Assembly (NCBI GenBank): GCA_023401495.1
Contig: JAEXDU010000084.1
Coordinates: forward strand, 1-20,594
DNA: 20,594 nucleotides
Direction: 5' to 3'
From: Bacillota bacterium
GTDB taxonomy: Bacteria > Bacillota > Clostridia > Oscillospirales > Acutalibacteraceae
The notes under the pieces are model-generated. The model was given only the letters and a program-made list of their open reading frames with translations. It made no database searches and was not told where the DNA came from. Positions 1-7,540 of this stretch are shown piece by piece (within the stretch, counting starts at the first letter, position 1; each line of letters opens with the position of its first letter). The position numbers were made by a program, and so were the translations under genes.

Positions 1-91
1 GGATAGGTTTCTAAAATCACCTTGGCGGTGTTGGTATACTCAGTGCCTTTTGTCCCAAAGAATTCCTGACCGGGATATATCTTTTGCCGCC
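1..91 (-). other. window edge downstream of the IlvD-like gene; unidentified open frame
   Basis: On the minus strand one frame stays open from just before the end of the IlvD-like gene to the window edge, about 28 codons, reading like ordinary protein (KIYPGQEFFGTKGTEY is part of it). I see no ATG and no ribosome binding site for it here. It could be a degraded gene, an alternative-start gene overlapping the previous stop, or chance. I do not recognise the family. No terminator hairpin is visible in these bases. Confidence 0.2.
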
Positions 92-1771
92 TTATTTGAG
101 CACAGCGCCTTCCCAAACGCTGCCGACATGCTTTTGATACCGTTTCAGATAATCGCTGTCAGTCTTTGTCAGGGTCGGGCTCCAACTCTTTCTCCGCTCT
201 TCCATCACTTCCTCCGGAACTAACAGCTCCAGCCTGCGGTTTGGAATATCAATCGAAATCAAATCCCCGTCCTGTACCAGGCCGATCGGGCCCCCGACAG
301 CGGCTTCCGGGGAGATGTGCCCAATACACGGCCCATGCGTTGCACCGGAAAAACGACCGTCTGTAACCAATGCGGTTGTATCACCCAGCCCCAGGCCCAT
401 AAGCTGAGTCGTAGCCAGCAGCATTTCGCGCATACCCGGGCCGCCCTTGGGCCCTTCATTTCGAATCACGATGACATCGCCATGATGAATTGCACCCTTT
501 TGGATTGCCTCGATTGCCTTTTCTTCACTTTCAAATACACGGGCCGGGCCGGTATGGCATTTCATTTCTTCATTATGGATACCGTTCTGCTTCACAACGG
601 CACCTTCCGGAGCCAGGGAGCCCTTGAGAATCGCGATGCTGCCCTCCGCATGGAATGGTTGATCCAAAGTGGTCAGAATATTCAAATCACGGGTTTTATG
701 GCCGGGCAGGATATCCCTCCACACCTGCCCGGTTACTGCAGTTACGTTCAGGTCAAGCAAGCTCTGAATCTCACCCATGACGGCAAGGACGCCGCCGGCG
801 TTTTCCAGATCCTGCAAGGAGTATTTACCGGATGGGCGCACATTGACAATTTGGGGCGTCGCCCTGCTGCAGACTTCAAAGTCATCCGGCCCAATGCTGA
901 TGTTGAATGCACTTGCGATTGCCGGAATATGGATCGTTGTATTGGTAGAGCCGCCGAGTGCCATGCTTACCTTGATCATATTGATGAAGTTCTCGTGCTT
1001 TATGTAATCTCTGGGGCAGATATTCTCTTTTACCATCTGCATCAGGCGTATGCCGCTTTTCCTTGCGATACGCAGCCTGTCTGCGTGGATGGCCAAAACC
1101 GTGCCGCTGCCGGGCAAAGACAGCCCCAAGGGCTCCATCAGACATGACATGGTATTGGCTGTTCCCATCATTGGGCAGCTTCCGGGGCCTGTGCACACCG
1201 ACATTTCCATTTCTTTGTATTCATCCTCGGTGATTTCACCGCGGAATAAGCGGCCAGCGGCTTCACGCACACGAAATGCGCCTTCCATCGGTTCCCCACG
1301 ATAACTACCGGTAACCATTGGCCCTGATGTGACGATTACGCTGGGAATATTGATTCTTCCGGCCGCCATTGCCATTGCAGGAACGATTTTGTCGCATCCG
1401 GCCAGCAGCACGAGGCCGTCCAGCCGTTGAGCCTGAGCCATTACCTCAACAGAATCTGCGATGATGTCACGACTGGGTAAGACATAATGCATGCCATCGT
1501 GACCTTGTGTACAACCGTCGCATATGCTGATCGTATTAAATTCAAACGGACGGCCGCCTTCAGCGATAATTCCTTCTTTCACAGCAGCACTGAGTTCGCG
1601 CAGATGCTTGTGGCCGGGATGCATTTCATTCCAAGAATTCACAATCCCGATAAAGGGCTTTTTTAATTCGTCTTCGTCTATGCCCAAGGCATATAAAAGC
1701 GTACGGTTGCCGGCGTTGTTTAATCCGCCGACCATCTCGTTGCTGCGATACGGCTTCTCCAGCATTGCCAT
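92..1771 (-). CDS. ilvD: IlvD/Edd-family dehydratase (dihydroxy-acid or sugar-acid dehydratase)
   Basis: A 559-residue, full-length member of the IlvD/Edd family, cytosolic iron-sulfur enzymes that dehydrate 2,3-dihydroxy acids to 2-keto acids. Visible family blocks are FNTISICDGCTQGHDGM (about residues 78-94, Cys84 and Cys87), LPSRDIIADSVE (98-109), AGCDKIVPAMAMA (124-136; Cys126 as cluster ligand, Asp127-Lys128 as the metal/carbamylated-lysine pair), CTGPGSCPMMGTANTMSC (193-210) and the C-terminal LVTDGRFSGATHGPCIGH. The ATG start follows AAGGAG with 8 bases of spacing. It is the last gene of a leftward run with a UxaA-type dehydratase, a hydroxyacid dehydrogenase and a LarA homologue. No other branched-chain amino acid biosynthesis gene is nearby, so a sugar-acid (aldonate) substrate is at least as likely as dihydroxyisovalerate. 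Family assignment is certain; substrate is not. Confidence 0.9.
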   Translation of the reverse strand: MAMLEKPYRSNEMVGGLNNAGNRTLLYALGIDEDELKKPFIGIVNSWNEMHPGHKHLRELSAAVKEGIIAEGGRPFEFNTISICDGCTQGHDGMHYVLPSRDIIADSVEVMAQAQRLDGLVLLAGCDKIVPAMAMAAGRINIPSVIVTSGPMVTGSYRGEPMEGAFRVREAAGRLFRGEITEDEYKEMEMSVCTGPGSCPMMGTANTMSCLMEPLGLSLPGSGTVLAIHADRLRIARKSGIRLMQMVKENICPRDYIKHENFINMIKVSMALGGSTNTTIHIPAIASAFNISIGPDDFEVCSRATPQIVNVRPSGKYSLQDLENAGGVLAVMGEIQSLLDLNVTAVTGQVWRDILPGHKTRDLNILTTLDQPFHAEGSIAILKGSLAPEGAVVKQNGIHNEEMKCHTGPARVFESEEKAIEAIQKGAIHHGDVIVIRNEGPKGGPGMREMLLATTQLMGLGLGDTTALVTDGRFSGATHGPCIGHISPEAAVGGPIGLVQDGDLISIDIPNRRLELLVPEEVMEERRKSWSPTLTKTDSDYLKRYQKHVGSVWEGAVLK

Positions 1772-1914
1772 GTTACCTACTCCTTTTTATTGCTGACTAG
1801 ATGTAATTTGTTTTGCAGGATGATTTGTTTTTAAGGAAAGATTTTTATTTAATTTTGTATGAGAATATCTTTTACATTCACCTGCATCTCTGGAATTTGA
1901 GCTCTGGCTGAAAA

Positions 1915-1945
1915 CGAGCACTTGTGCATAGACAAGATCAGCTCG
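1915..1945 (-). terminator. weak hairpin at the end of the uxaA-like gene
   Basis: On the minus strand the arms CGAGC and CTTGT pair with ACAAG and GCTCG around a six-base loop, with a bulge of unpaired bases, followed by TTTTC. It overlaps the uxaA-like stop codon. It may reduce read-through into the IlvD-like gene, but the stem is imperfect and the T-run short, so function is uncertain. Confidence 0.3.
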
Positions 1946-3470
1946 TAATCCCCAACCACCAGACCACAAATTCATCGTTGCCCATACCGAACAACTCGCT
2001 CTTGGTTGGTTTACCGGAGGCCACCTCTATGACGGCTTCAAAAATATCCTGACCCATCTCCTCGAGCGTTTTTTCTCCGTCGATGACGACACCGGCGTTC
2101 ATATCCATATCATCCTCTTGCCGTTGAAAAAGAGGGGTATTGGAAGAAATTTTCAAAGTGGGGAAGTGCTGTGCTCCAAAGCAGGAGCCCCGCCCTGTGG
2201 TAAAAACACATAAATTGCATCCGCCCGCAAATAGGGCGGCGGCCGCCATTGGATCATAAGCCGGAGCGTTCATGATGACAAACCCCTGCTCTGTAATTTT
2301 TTCTCCATAGTCAAAAACGCCGTTGAGCGGAGTGCTTCCGCCTTTTTTAGCGCCGCCCAGCGCCTTTTCCAGGATGTTAGTAAGCCCCCCGGCGTTGTTG
2401 CCCGGCGTTACCTTACCGTTGATTTGCGCATCGCGCCCCTTGCAGTAATCCAGCCACCAATTCATCAAATCGATTAGCTTTTGTGCTACTTCGGGGGATT
2501 TGGCCCGGCGGACAAATGCCCCCTCAATTCCAAATAACTCTGTGATTTCTGTCAGAACGGCAGTGCCTGCCTGTTCGATCAGCAGATCCATCGCCTTTCC
2601 CAAAGCCGGATTGGCGGAGGAGCCGGAGAATGAATCGGAGCCCCCGCACTCCATCCCAATTTTTAAGTGGCTGATTGGAACCGGCTGGCGTTGGCACTGG
2701 TTGGCGATGGGGAGCATGGCCTCCACCATGGCAATGCCCTGTTCCATTGCTCTTCTGGAGCCTCCGACTTCCTGAATGACCAGGCGGCCCAGCAAAGGGC
2801 CGGGGGTCAGTTCAGCTTCCTCAAAAAATGCGTCGATGTTATTCGATTCACATCCCAATGCGCACACGACTGCGCCGGCGATGTTCGGATTTTTGATGTG
2901 GCCCCCCAATATCCGCCGAAGATAAGACATGGGTGTGCCTGTCTTTTCCAATCCGCAGCCGGAACTGGTGATAAGCGGAACGATGGCGTCCACATGGGGG
3001 TAATCCTTCAGCTTTTCAGGAGTAAAGTAATTTGCGATTTTTCGTGCTACAGTAGCGGCACAGTTGCTGCACACAGCAACCGCGATGCAGTTGCGCGTAC
3101 CGACCTGCCCGTCCGGGCGCACATATCCCTGAAAGGTACGGCACTGCTCAGGGGGCAGTATGTTCACCGGATGGTAGTCCCGGCAAAACTCGTACTGTTT
3201 CGATACGGAATCAAAGTAAATCGTTTCGTTGTGCATGTGGGTTCCGGCCTCTACATCCCGGGTAGCATAGCCGATCACCGTATTGTATTTTAAAATGGGT
3301 TCATTTTGGCGTATCGCGCGGGATGCGATTTTGTGCCCAATTGGAATATCGCTCTGGACGGTAAAATTCTCGTCAGATATATAGGCGCCTGCCGGAACAG
3401 GCTGCCGTGCCACCACAATGTTATCTGCGCTGTCCAAACGAATTACAGGGGATTTTTTCTCCGTAGTCAT
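1938..3470 (-). CDS. uxaA: UxaA-family altronate/galactarate dehydratase, full length
   Basis: A 510-residue protein with both halves of the UxaA/GarD family fused in one chain: an N-terminal SAF-like domain (about residues 10-95, with PVPAGAYISDENF and GHKIASRAI) and the large catalytic domain starting at GYVRPDGQVGTRNCIAVAVCSNC. Further conserved blocks are SSGCGLEKTG, GMECGGSDSFSGSSANPALG, PGNNAGGLTNILEKALGGAKKGG and TTGRGSCFG. The family dehydrates D-altronate or galactarate to a 2-keto-3-deoxy sugar acid with an iron centre in the cytosol. The ATG follows GGGAG with 6 bases of spacing. It lies downstream of the hydroxyacid dehydrogenase with a terminator-like hairpin between them, and 166 bases before the IlvD-like gene. 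Two different sugar-acid dehydratases side by side suggest a module that accepts more than one stereoisomer. Substrate cannot be fixed from sequence. Confidence 0.9.
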   Translation of the reverse strand: MTTEKKSPVIRLDSADNIVVARQPVPAGAYISDENFTVQSDIPIGHKIASRAIRQNEPILKYNTVIGYATRDVEAGTHMHNETIYFDSVSKQYEFCRDYHPVNILPPEQCRTFQGYVRPDGQVGTRNCIAVAVCSNCAATVARKIANYFTPEKLKDYPHVDAIVPLITSSGCGLEKTGTPMSYLRRILGGHIKNPNIAGAVVCALGCESNNIDAFFEEAELTPGPLLGRLVIQEVGGSRRAMEQGIAMVEAMLPIANQCQRQPVPISHLKIGMECGGSDSFSGSSANPALGKAMDLLIEQAGTAVLTEITELFGIEGAFVRRAKSPEVAQKLIDLMNWWLDYCKGRDAQINGKVTPGNNAGGLTNILEKALGGAKKGGSTPLNGVFDYGEKITEQGFVIMNAPAYDPMAAAALFAGGCNLCVFTTGRGSCFGAQHFPTLKISSNTPLFQRQEDDMDMNAGVVIDGEKTLEEMGQDIFEAVIEVASGKPTKSELFGMGNDEFVVWWLGITS

Positions 3471-3533
3471 TCCATTCTCCCTTCGCGCGGCTTTATGTAA
3501 TGAATTGCTTTTTCATGCGCGTCTCTTTTATTG

Positions 3534-3568
3534 AAAAAGGCAAAGAAAATGCTGAATACCCTTTGCCT
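3534..3568 (-). terminator. intrinsic terminator after the hydroxyacid dehydrogenase
   Basis: Read on the minus strand, AGGCAAAG pairs with CTTTGCCT (8 bp) across a loop of about 15 bases and is followed by five Ts. It sits 44 bases after the dehydrogenase stop and 64 bases before the uxaA-like start, so it probably lowers or attenuates expression of the downstream dehydratases. The large loop makes it moderate rather than strong. Confidence 0.55.
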
Positions 3569-3611
3569 CTCTCACTTTGCAGTAAGCAGTATTTAGAGTG
3601 AATATATTGAA

Positions 3612-4604
3612 TCACTGCTCTGAGGCCCATTCTTTCCCTTGCCAAACAGGATGATCATAAACCGATGGATCCGCTACGTACTTCCACTTTTCACCGCGGC
3701 AAACGGCCAAACAGCCTTTGACACACATTTGTGCCATTCTGATAACCGATTCCCGGCTCAGTGCGGCGGCATGCGGGCTGAGAATCAAGTTCGGAGCTTG
3801 AAACAAAGGGTTGTCGGGCGTGGGGGGTTCGGTGGTAAAAACGTCGATACCCGCTCCGGCTATTGTGCCGGATTTTAGTGCCTCTACTAAATCTTCCTCA
3901 TTGATAATTCCGCCCCGGCCACAATTGATAATGAGAGAAGTTTTTTTCATTGATGCAAGCTGTTCCTTGGCGATCAAATTACGGGTTTGCTCTGTGAGCG
4001 GAATATGAATCGTAACCAAATCGCTCGCTTTCAGCAGCTCTTCGTAGTCGGAAAAATACAGTACACCCAGTGATTCGATTGTTTCCCGGGATAAAAACGG
4101 GTCATATCCGGCAACCTTCATGCCGCATCCCTGGCACAGCTTTGCCATTTCACGTCCAATAGCTCCTAAACCCAGGATGCCTACTGTTTTTCCTTCCAGT
4201 TCAAAAGACTTTTGCGCATCGCGAATTTCCCAATTGCCCGCGCACATCTCCCGGTGCGCTTCCATCAGGTTTTTAGACAGCGAAAACATCATGGCAATGG
4301 CATGCTCGGCTACGCTGCGGTTATTAGCACCCGGGGTAATGATGACGGGGATACCGTGAGCTGTAGCTGTCTCTACATCCACATTATCATATCCCACCCC
4401 CGTGCGCCCAATTACCTTTAATTGCGGGCTGTTTTCAATGACGTGGCGGTCACACTTGCCGACGCGGACAAGTAATGCGTCCGCATTCTGCATCTGATCC
4501 AAATATTCATTCGGGTCAGGATGATTTGCGGTATAAACCTCCGCCTTTCCGACTAACAGCTCCATTCCCTCAGGGGAAACTGCTTTTGTCATAACAAATT
4601 TCAT
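3612..4604 (-). CDS. D-2-hydroxyacid dehydrogenase (PGDH/hydroxypyruvate reductase-like)
   Basis: Encodes 330 residues of the NAD-dependent D-isomer-specific 2-hydroxyacid dehydrogenase family, which interconverts 2-keto acids and (R)-2-hydroxy acids in the cytosol. The Rossmann motif GLGAIG is at 145-150 with Asp168 downstream (NAD preference); the catalytic triad is Arg230 (NCGRGGIINEEDL), Glu259 (FTTEP) and His278 (LSPHAAAL). There is no C-terminal ACT domain, so it is the short catabolic-type form rather than regulated SerA. I chose the ATG at 4604, preceded by AAAGGTGG at 11 bases; a longer upstream open frame adds 35 residues unlike the family N-terminus. It follows the LarA homologue and precedes two sugar-acid dehydratases. 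It may oxidise a hydroxyacid for those enzymes or, as HadH/LdhA-type enzymes do, make (R)-2-hydroxy acids for the CoA pathway encoded to the right. Substrate unknown. Confidence 0.9.
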   Translation of the reverse strand: MKFVMTKAVSPEGMELLVGKAEVYTANHPDPNEYLDQMQNADALLVRVGKCDRHVIENSPQLKVIGRTGVGYDNVDVETATAHGIPVIITPGANNRSVAEHAIAMMFSLSKNLMEAHREMCAGNWEIRDAQKSFELEGKTVGILGLGAIGREMAKLCQGCGMKVAGYDPFLSRETIESLGVLYFSDYEELLKASDLVTIHIPLTEQTRNLIAKEQLASMKKTSLIINCGRGGIINEEDLVEALKSGTIAGAGIDVFTTEPPTPDNPLFQAPNLILSPHAAALSRESVIRMAQMCVKGCLAVCRGEKWKYVADPSVYDHPVWQGKEWASEQ

Positions 4605-4682
4605 CTCACGTTCATCCACCTTTCTTAAAATGAATTCGACCATGCGGTCCAGCTGCTTTTTGATCCTTGAATTCCCATTGGT

Positions 4683-4797
4683 TGAGCACAGAAGCGTGCA
4701 AAGAATCATTCATACCCAAAGAGCGATGGGTAAAAGTTCCCGCACCGGTCAGCATTGTACTGTGGTTTGCCAGAACAGCGGCCATGATATAGCCCAT
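4683..4797 (-). pseudogene. remnant of a second YkvI-type transporter gene
   Basis: Immediately downstream of the LarA-like stop codon, and in the same frame, the minus strand reads VLANHSTMLTGAGTF followed by GMNDSL. This aligns with LLVNSSAVLAGAGTF...GMNYTL of the intact carrier at 6359-7540: about 15 of 31 positions are identical, and a GYIM/GKIM match lies upstream across a gap of about nine residues. After about residue 38 the similarity stops and the frame runs as non-family residues to a TGA at 4612-4614, overlapping the ribosome binding site of the dehydrogenase. There is no ribosome binding site before the first ATG. I read it as an internal fragment of a carrier gene left by deletion, not a functional peptide. 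Confidence 0.65.
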
Positions 4798-4812
4798 TGG
4801 GCAAATTTTTAT

Positions 4813-6108
4813 TCACTGCTTCAAGTTCAGCAGGTTTCCATTTTCATCAAACTCAAACTCAAAAGGGCCACCAGCGATTTCTACGCTTTCCATTTTCCCG
4901 GCTTCTTCGAGCATGGATTCCGAGATCAAAATATGTTCCATTGAAAGCGTATTTTTAATGACGATAATTCTCGCTTCATCTGCTGTTACTCCATTCAGTG
5001 TTTTCAATGCTGCCTGAATTGCCAAACGGTCATTATCAAGAATCATAGGGATTTTTCCAACCTCAAGAATTGTGGAAGTCAACATGTTTAAATAGGTAGA
5101 ATTGGTATCACATTTTTCCAACGCGCGTTTTGTAGAGACATCCGCTTTGCCTAATCCAATAAAATTACCGTGGCTTTTTTCGCTGATATCCAATACCACC
5201 GTGCGCTGCTTCCTGAGCCCGCCTGAGCAGCATGGTGACCCAAATGTTCCGGTGATATTGGGATCCATCCCGCAGCCAGATATGTTTTTGCCAATTTCAC
5301 GCACGATCAGAACATCAGCTTCAGGAAAAAAGAGCTGCGGCATTTTACTTTTAGCGTATTCCAATAACGCAGGTTCTTTGTCGAAAATCTCTTCACTTTT
5401 TAAAATTTCAATCCTGCAAGTTTGGTCAAATGCGTTTTCAATGATCCCCACGCCAAAAATAATATTGCAATGATCAAAGATTATCTTGGCACAGGCAGGC
5501 AATCGTTCCGCAAAAACATCAAATCCCTTTTGGTGAAGATAATCTGCTCCTTGCCGTTTGCCAAGTCCTATCGCCATCATTTTAATCAGCCCAGATTCGT
5601 AAGGTCCGCGAAAAGCTGTGTGAGCCTTGATCCGTCCGACTACAATGATTGCGTCTGCCTCTGCGGCAAAACGATCTATATAGACCGGATCGCCATTTTC
5701 CAAATTTCCAACTTGAACGGTTTCCATGCTGGAGAAAATGGGGCAGCCGCAAAAGGCTTCCGTGATTCCGTATCCCTCTAATATTTCACGCTGGCCTTCC
5801 GCTGTCGCTCCGCCATGACTGCCCATGGCAGGAACAATATAAGGTCTGCCGCCCTGTGCTTTAATAAAGGTTGCCAATTCACGATAAATAACAGGCGCAT
5901 TTGCAATCTGTCGGCTGCTGCCGGTCATAACAACTCGCATGCCAGGGCGAATTCTACGCTTAAGGTCCATCTCGTTCAGACGTTCGCGTATAAAACCTTC
6001 TACATCTTCTATTTGCGCATCATCAAAGTGCTGCCGTATTAAATATAATTTTGGTAAATGAACCTTAGAGAGAATATTGCGAATTTCTGACTGCACTGCA
6101 ATCTCCAT
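4813..6108 (-). CDS. larA: LarA-like nickel-pincer nucleotide-dependent hydroxyacid racemase/epimerase
   Basis: Encodes 431 residues of the LarA (DUF2088) family. LarA enzymes racemise or epimerise the C2 hydroxyl of 2-hydroxy acids through hydride transfer to a nickel-pincer nucleotide (NPN) cofactor. The key residues of lactate racemase appear in matching order and spacing: His98 (VPAMGSHGGATAEGQ), His163 (GRIKAHTAF), Lys176 (SGLIKMMAIGLGKRQGAD; the lysine that bonds the cofactor) and His192 (ADYLHQKG, 16 residues after Lys176 as in LarA). I chose the ATG at 6108, 7 bases after AAAGGAGG; an in-frame TTG two codons earlier lies too close to that site. Known relatives act on lactate, malate, phenyllactate, hydroxyglutarate, short-chain hydroxyacids or gluconate. 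Next to two sugar-acid dehydratases, an aldonate 2-epimerase fits; a racemase feeding the 2-hydroxyacyl-CoA pathway is the alternative. NPN synthesis genes (larB, larC, larE) are not in the window. Confidence 0.85.
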   Translation of the reverse strand: MEIAVQSEIRNILSKVHLPKLYLIRQHFDDAQIEDVEGFIRERLNEMDLKRRIRPGMRVVMTGSSRQIANAPVIYRELATFIKAQGGRPYIVPAMGSHGGATAEGQREILEGYGITEAFCGCPIFSSMETVQVGNLENGDPVYIDRFAAEADAIIVVGRIKAHTAFRGPYESGLIKMMAIGLGKRQGADYLHQKGFDVFAERLPACAKIIFDHCNIIFGVGIIENAFDQTCRIEILKSEEIFDKEPALLEYAKSKMPQLFFPEADVLIVREIGKNISGCGMDPNITGTFGSPCCSGGLRKQRTVVLDISEKSHGNFIGLGKADVSTKRALEKCDTNSTYLNMLTSTILEVGKIPMILDNDRLAIQAALKTLNGVTADEARIIVIKNTLSMEHILISESMLEEAGKMESVEIAGGPFEFEFDENGNLLNLKQ

Positions 6109-6246
6109 AACCAAGCCTCCTTTCGGCTATGAATGAAAAATCACTATTATTTTATATCAAGGAAAGGATAAAGCAGAAAGCCGGGGCGGTGGACTTTTTT
6201 GCCTCGGCTTTTCTGCTGTTTTGCCACGTCCCAGGCTGTTGCGCCC
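6109..6246 (-). promoter_or_regulatory. structured 5' leader of the larA-like operon
   Basis: Between the putative promoter at 6247-6275 and the larA-like ATG lies a leader of about 130 bases. It holds a strong hairpin (6172-6217). Near its end the sequence TCCTTTC (minus strand, 6168-6162) is the exact complement of GAAAGGA at the ribosome binding site (6124-6118), and AGCC/GGCT can form a small stem with the binding site in the loop. This could allow the site to be hidden or exposed. I recognise no known riboswitch class or T-box motif. The proposal is based on pairing by eye. Confidence 0.35.
6172..6217 (-). terminator. strong hairpin between carrier and larA-like gene (terminator or attenuator)
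   Basis: Arms GCAGAAAGCCGGGGC and GCCTCGGCTTTTCTGC pair with one mismatch/wobble region over a loop of about 13 bases. The downstream T-run is poor on either strand (TTTATCC on minus, TGTTTTG on plus), so it may act as a transcription attenuator or RNA-stability element rather than a classic terminator. It lies inside the leader if the promoter just upstream is real. Confidence 0.5.
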
Positions 6247-6275
6247 ATAAGACGGTTGTAAAAAGTGTCTGTCAA
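6247..6275 (-). promoter_or_regulatory. sigma-A-type promoter for the larA-like operon
   Basis: On the minus strand a perfect -35 TTGACA (6275-6270) is followed after 17 bases by TCTTAT (6252-6247; four of six matches to TATAAT). It faces the larA-like gene and lies about 85 bases after the carrier stop codon, so the larA-to-ilvD genes can be transcribed independently of the carrier. Confidence 0.55.
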
Positions 6276-6358
6276 CACATTACATCGTGGTGTTTTTTAT
6301 CAACCGCCTTCGATGAGGGTTTAAATGAGGGCCCGCTCGTATCTCTGAAAGCGGCGGA

Positions 6359-7540
6359 TTACTTCAGTGCCGCTTCCGGCTCGGCACTCTCCGCCAGAGC
6401 AGCGGCGCGCTGCTTGTTGATCTGGTGAATCCGCCAGGGAGCAAAGATCAAGCCGCCGACGATGAAGGTGGGGATACGAAGGAACGAAATCACCTGGTAG
6501 CCTTTTGTGACCAGAGCGACGATGCCGATCTGTGCCAAAAGCAGAGACAGACCCAGGAGGATGATCCCGAAAATCATGTCCACAATCGCCTGATTGTACT
6601 TCTTCTTTGGGTTGAACCAAGGCCCGAAACGCGCGCAGACAGCTACCACATCCGACATGGAAACATAGGCCAAGAACAATCCCACGCTATAAATGACGGA
6701 CAAAATACCGGTGGAACCAAAACGCTCCACGATCATGTCGTAGATCGGAATCACGCTGTCGCTGATCCCGGGCATGCGGGACAGAACGGCAAGAGAAACG
6801 ATAAACAGCATAAATCCATTGAGGAAGCCGCCGAAAATAGCCATCACCTTGCAGTCGTTTTTGCTGGTGAATTTTCCTGCAATCGCTATGTAAGCACTGC
6901 AGAATCCGACCTGCAGACCGGTATACCACATCATATCACCGATTGCCGATCCCGTTGAAACATTGAACGTCTCTTTGGTCTGTACGATGTTCACGACGCC
7001 GCCCCAGTTTTCTTTCAGCAGAACAAACGCCACGATAAGAATCGCACCGGTCATGATGATTCCAAGAGGCAGGTCGATTTTCGCCATAACGGTCGCGCCG
7101 AACATGGAGATCGCGACGACAATCAGCAGGCATACAAATGTCCCAAGGGTATAATTCATACCTACAGACTGATTCAGGAAGGTTCCCGCGCCGGCAAGCA
7201 CCGCGCTGCTGTTTACCAGAAGAGAAATCAAGACGATCACGTCGAAAACAATTACCATAATTTTTCCGACAGCTTCTTTTTTGGAATACAGCGAGTATGC
7301 GACATCTTTGTAGCTGTCAGCTTTAATTAACCGCGAATACTCACCCATATAGTAGAAAACGAAACCAAGAATAATAAATGGAACCAATGTGGTGACGAGC
7401 GATATCCATCCGGACCTTGTAAAATATTTTAATAAAGTCAAACCGGAGCAAAATCCCGCCCCGCAATGATTGCCAAACCATGCGAAAGCGGCGCCGAGCG
7501 CTACAAACCACTGAATTTTGGCCTGATTGGTTTTAATCAT
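6359..7540 (-). CDS. YkvI-family inner-membrane carrier (APC-like transporter)
   Basis: A 393-residue, strongly hydrophobic protein with about ten to eleven membrane segments, starting with ALGAAFAWFGNHCGAGFCSG, the small-residue-rich first helix typical of LeuT-fold carriers. Overall it resembles the YkvI group (COG3949), a family of uncharacterised membrane proteins related to amino-acid/cation symporters. The C-terminal tail after the last helix is short and charged. I chose the ATG at 7540, 8 bases after GAGGAG; a GTG two codons upstream is too close to that site. It lies between the 3-hydroxyacyl-CoA dehydrogenase and the LarA homologue on the same strand, so it could import the hydroxyacid, sugar acid or amino acid degraded by either set. 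A fragment of a related carrier persists at 4683-4797. Substrate unknown. Confidence 0.8.
   Translation of the reverse strand: MIKTNQAKIQWFVALGAAFAWFGNHCGAGFCSGLTLLKYFTRSGWISLVTTLVPFIILGFVFYYMGEYSRLIKADSYKDVAYSLYSKKEAVGKIMVIVFDVIVLISLLVNSSAVLAGAGTFLNQSVGMNYTLGTFVCLLIVVAISMFGATVMAKIDLPLGIIMTGAILIVAFVLLKENWGGVVNIVQTKETFNVSTGSAIGDMMWYTGLQVGFCSAYIAIAGKFTSKNDCKVMAIFGGFLNGFMLFIVSLAVLSRMPGISDSVIPIYDMIVERFGSTGILSVIYSVGLFLAYVSMSDVVAVCARFGPWFNPKKKYNQAIVDMIFGIILLGLSLLLAQIGIVALVTKGYQVISFLRIPTFIVGGLIFAPWRIHQINKQRAAALAESAEPEAALK

Noticed and set aside
317..1147. 276-codon plus-strand open frame opposite the IlvD-like gene
   Set aside because: The minus-strand frame matches the IlvD family along its whole length; the plus frame resembles nothing and lacks a convincing ribosome binding site.
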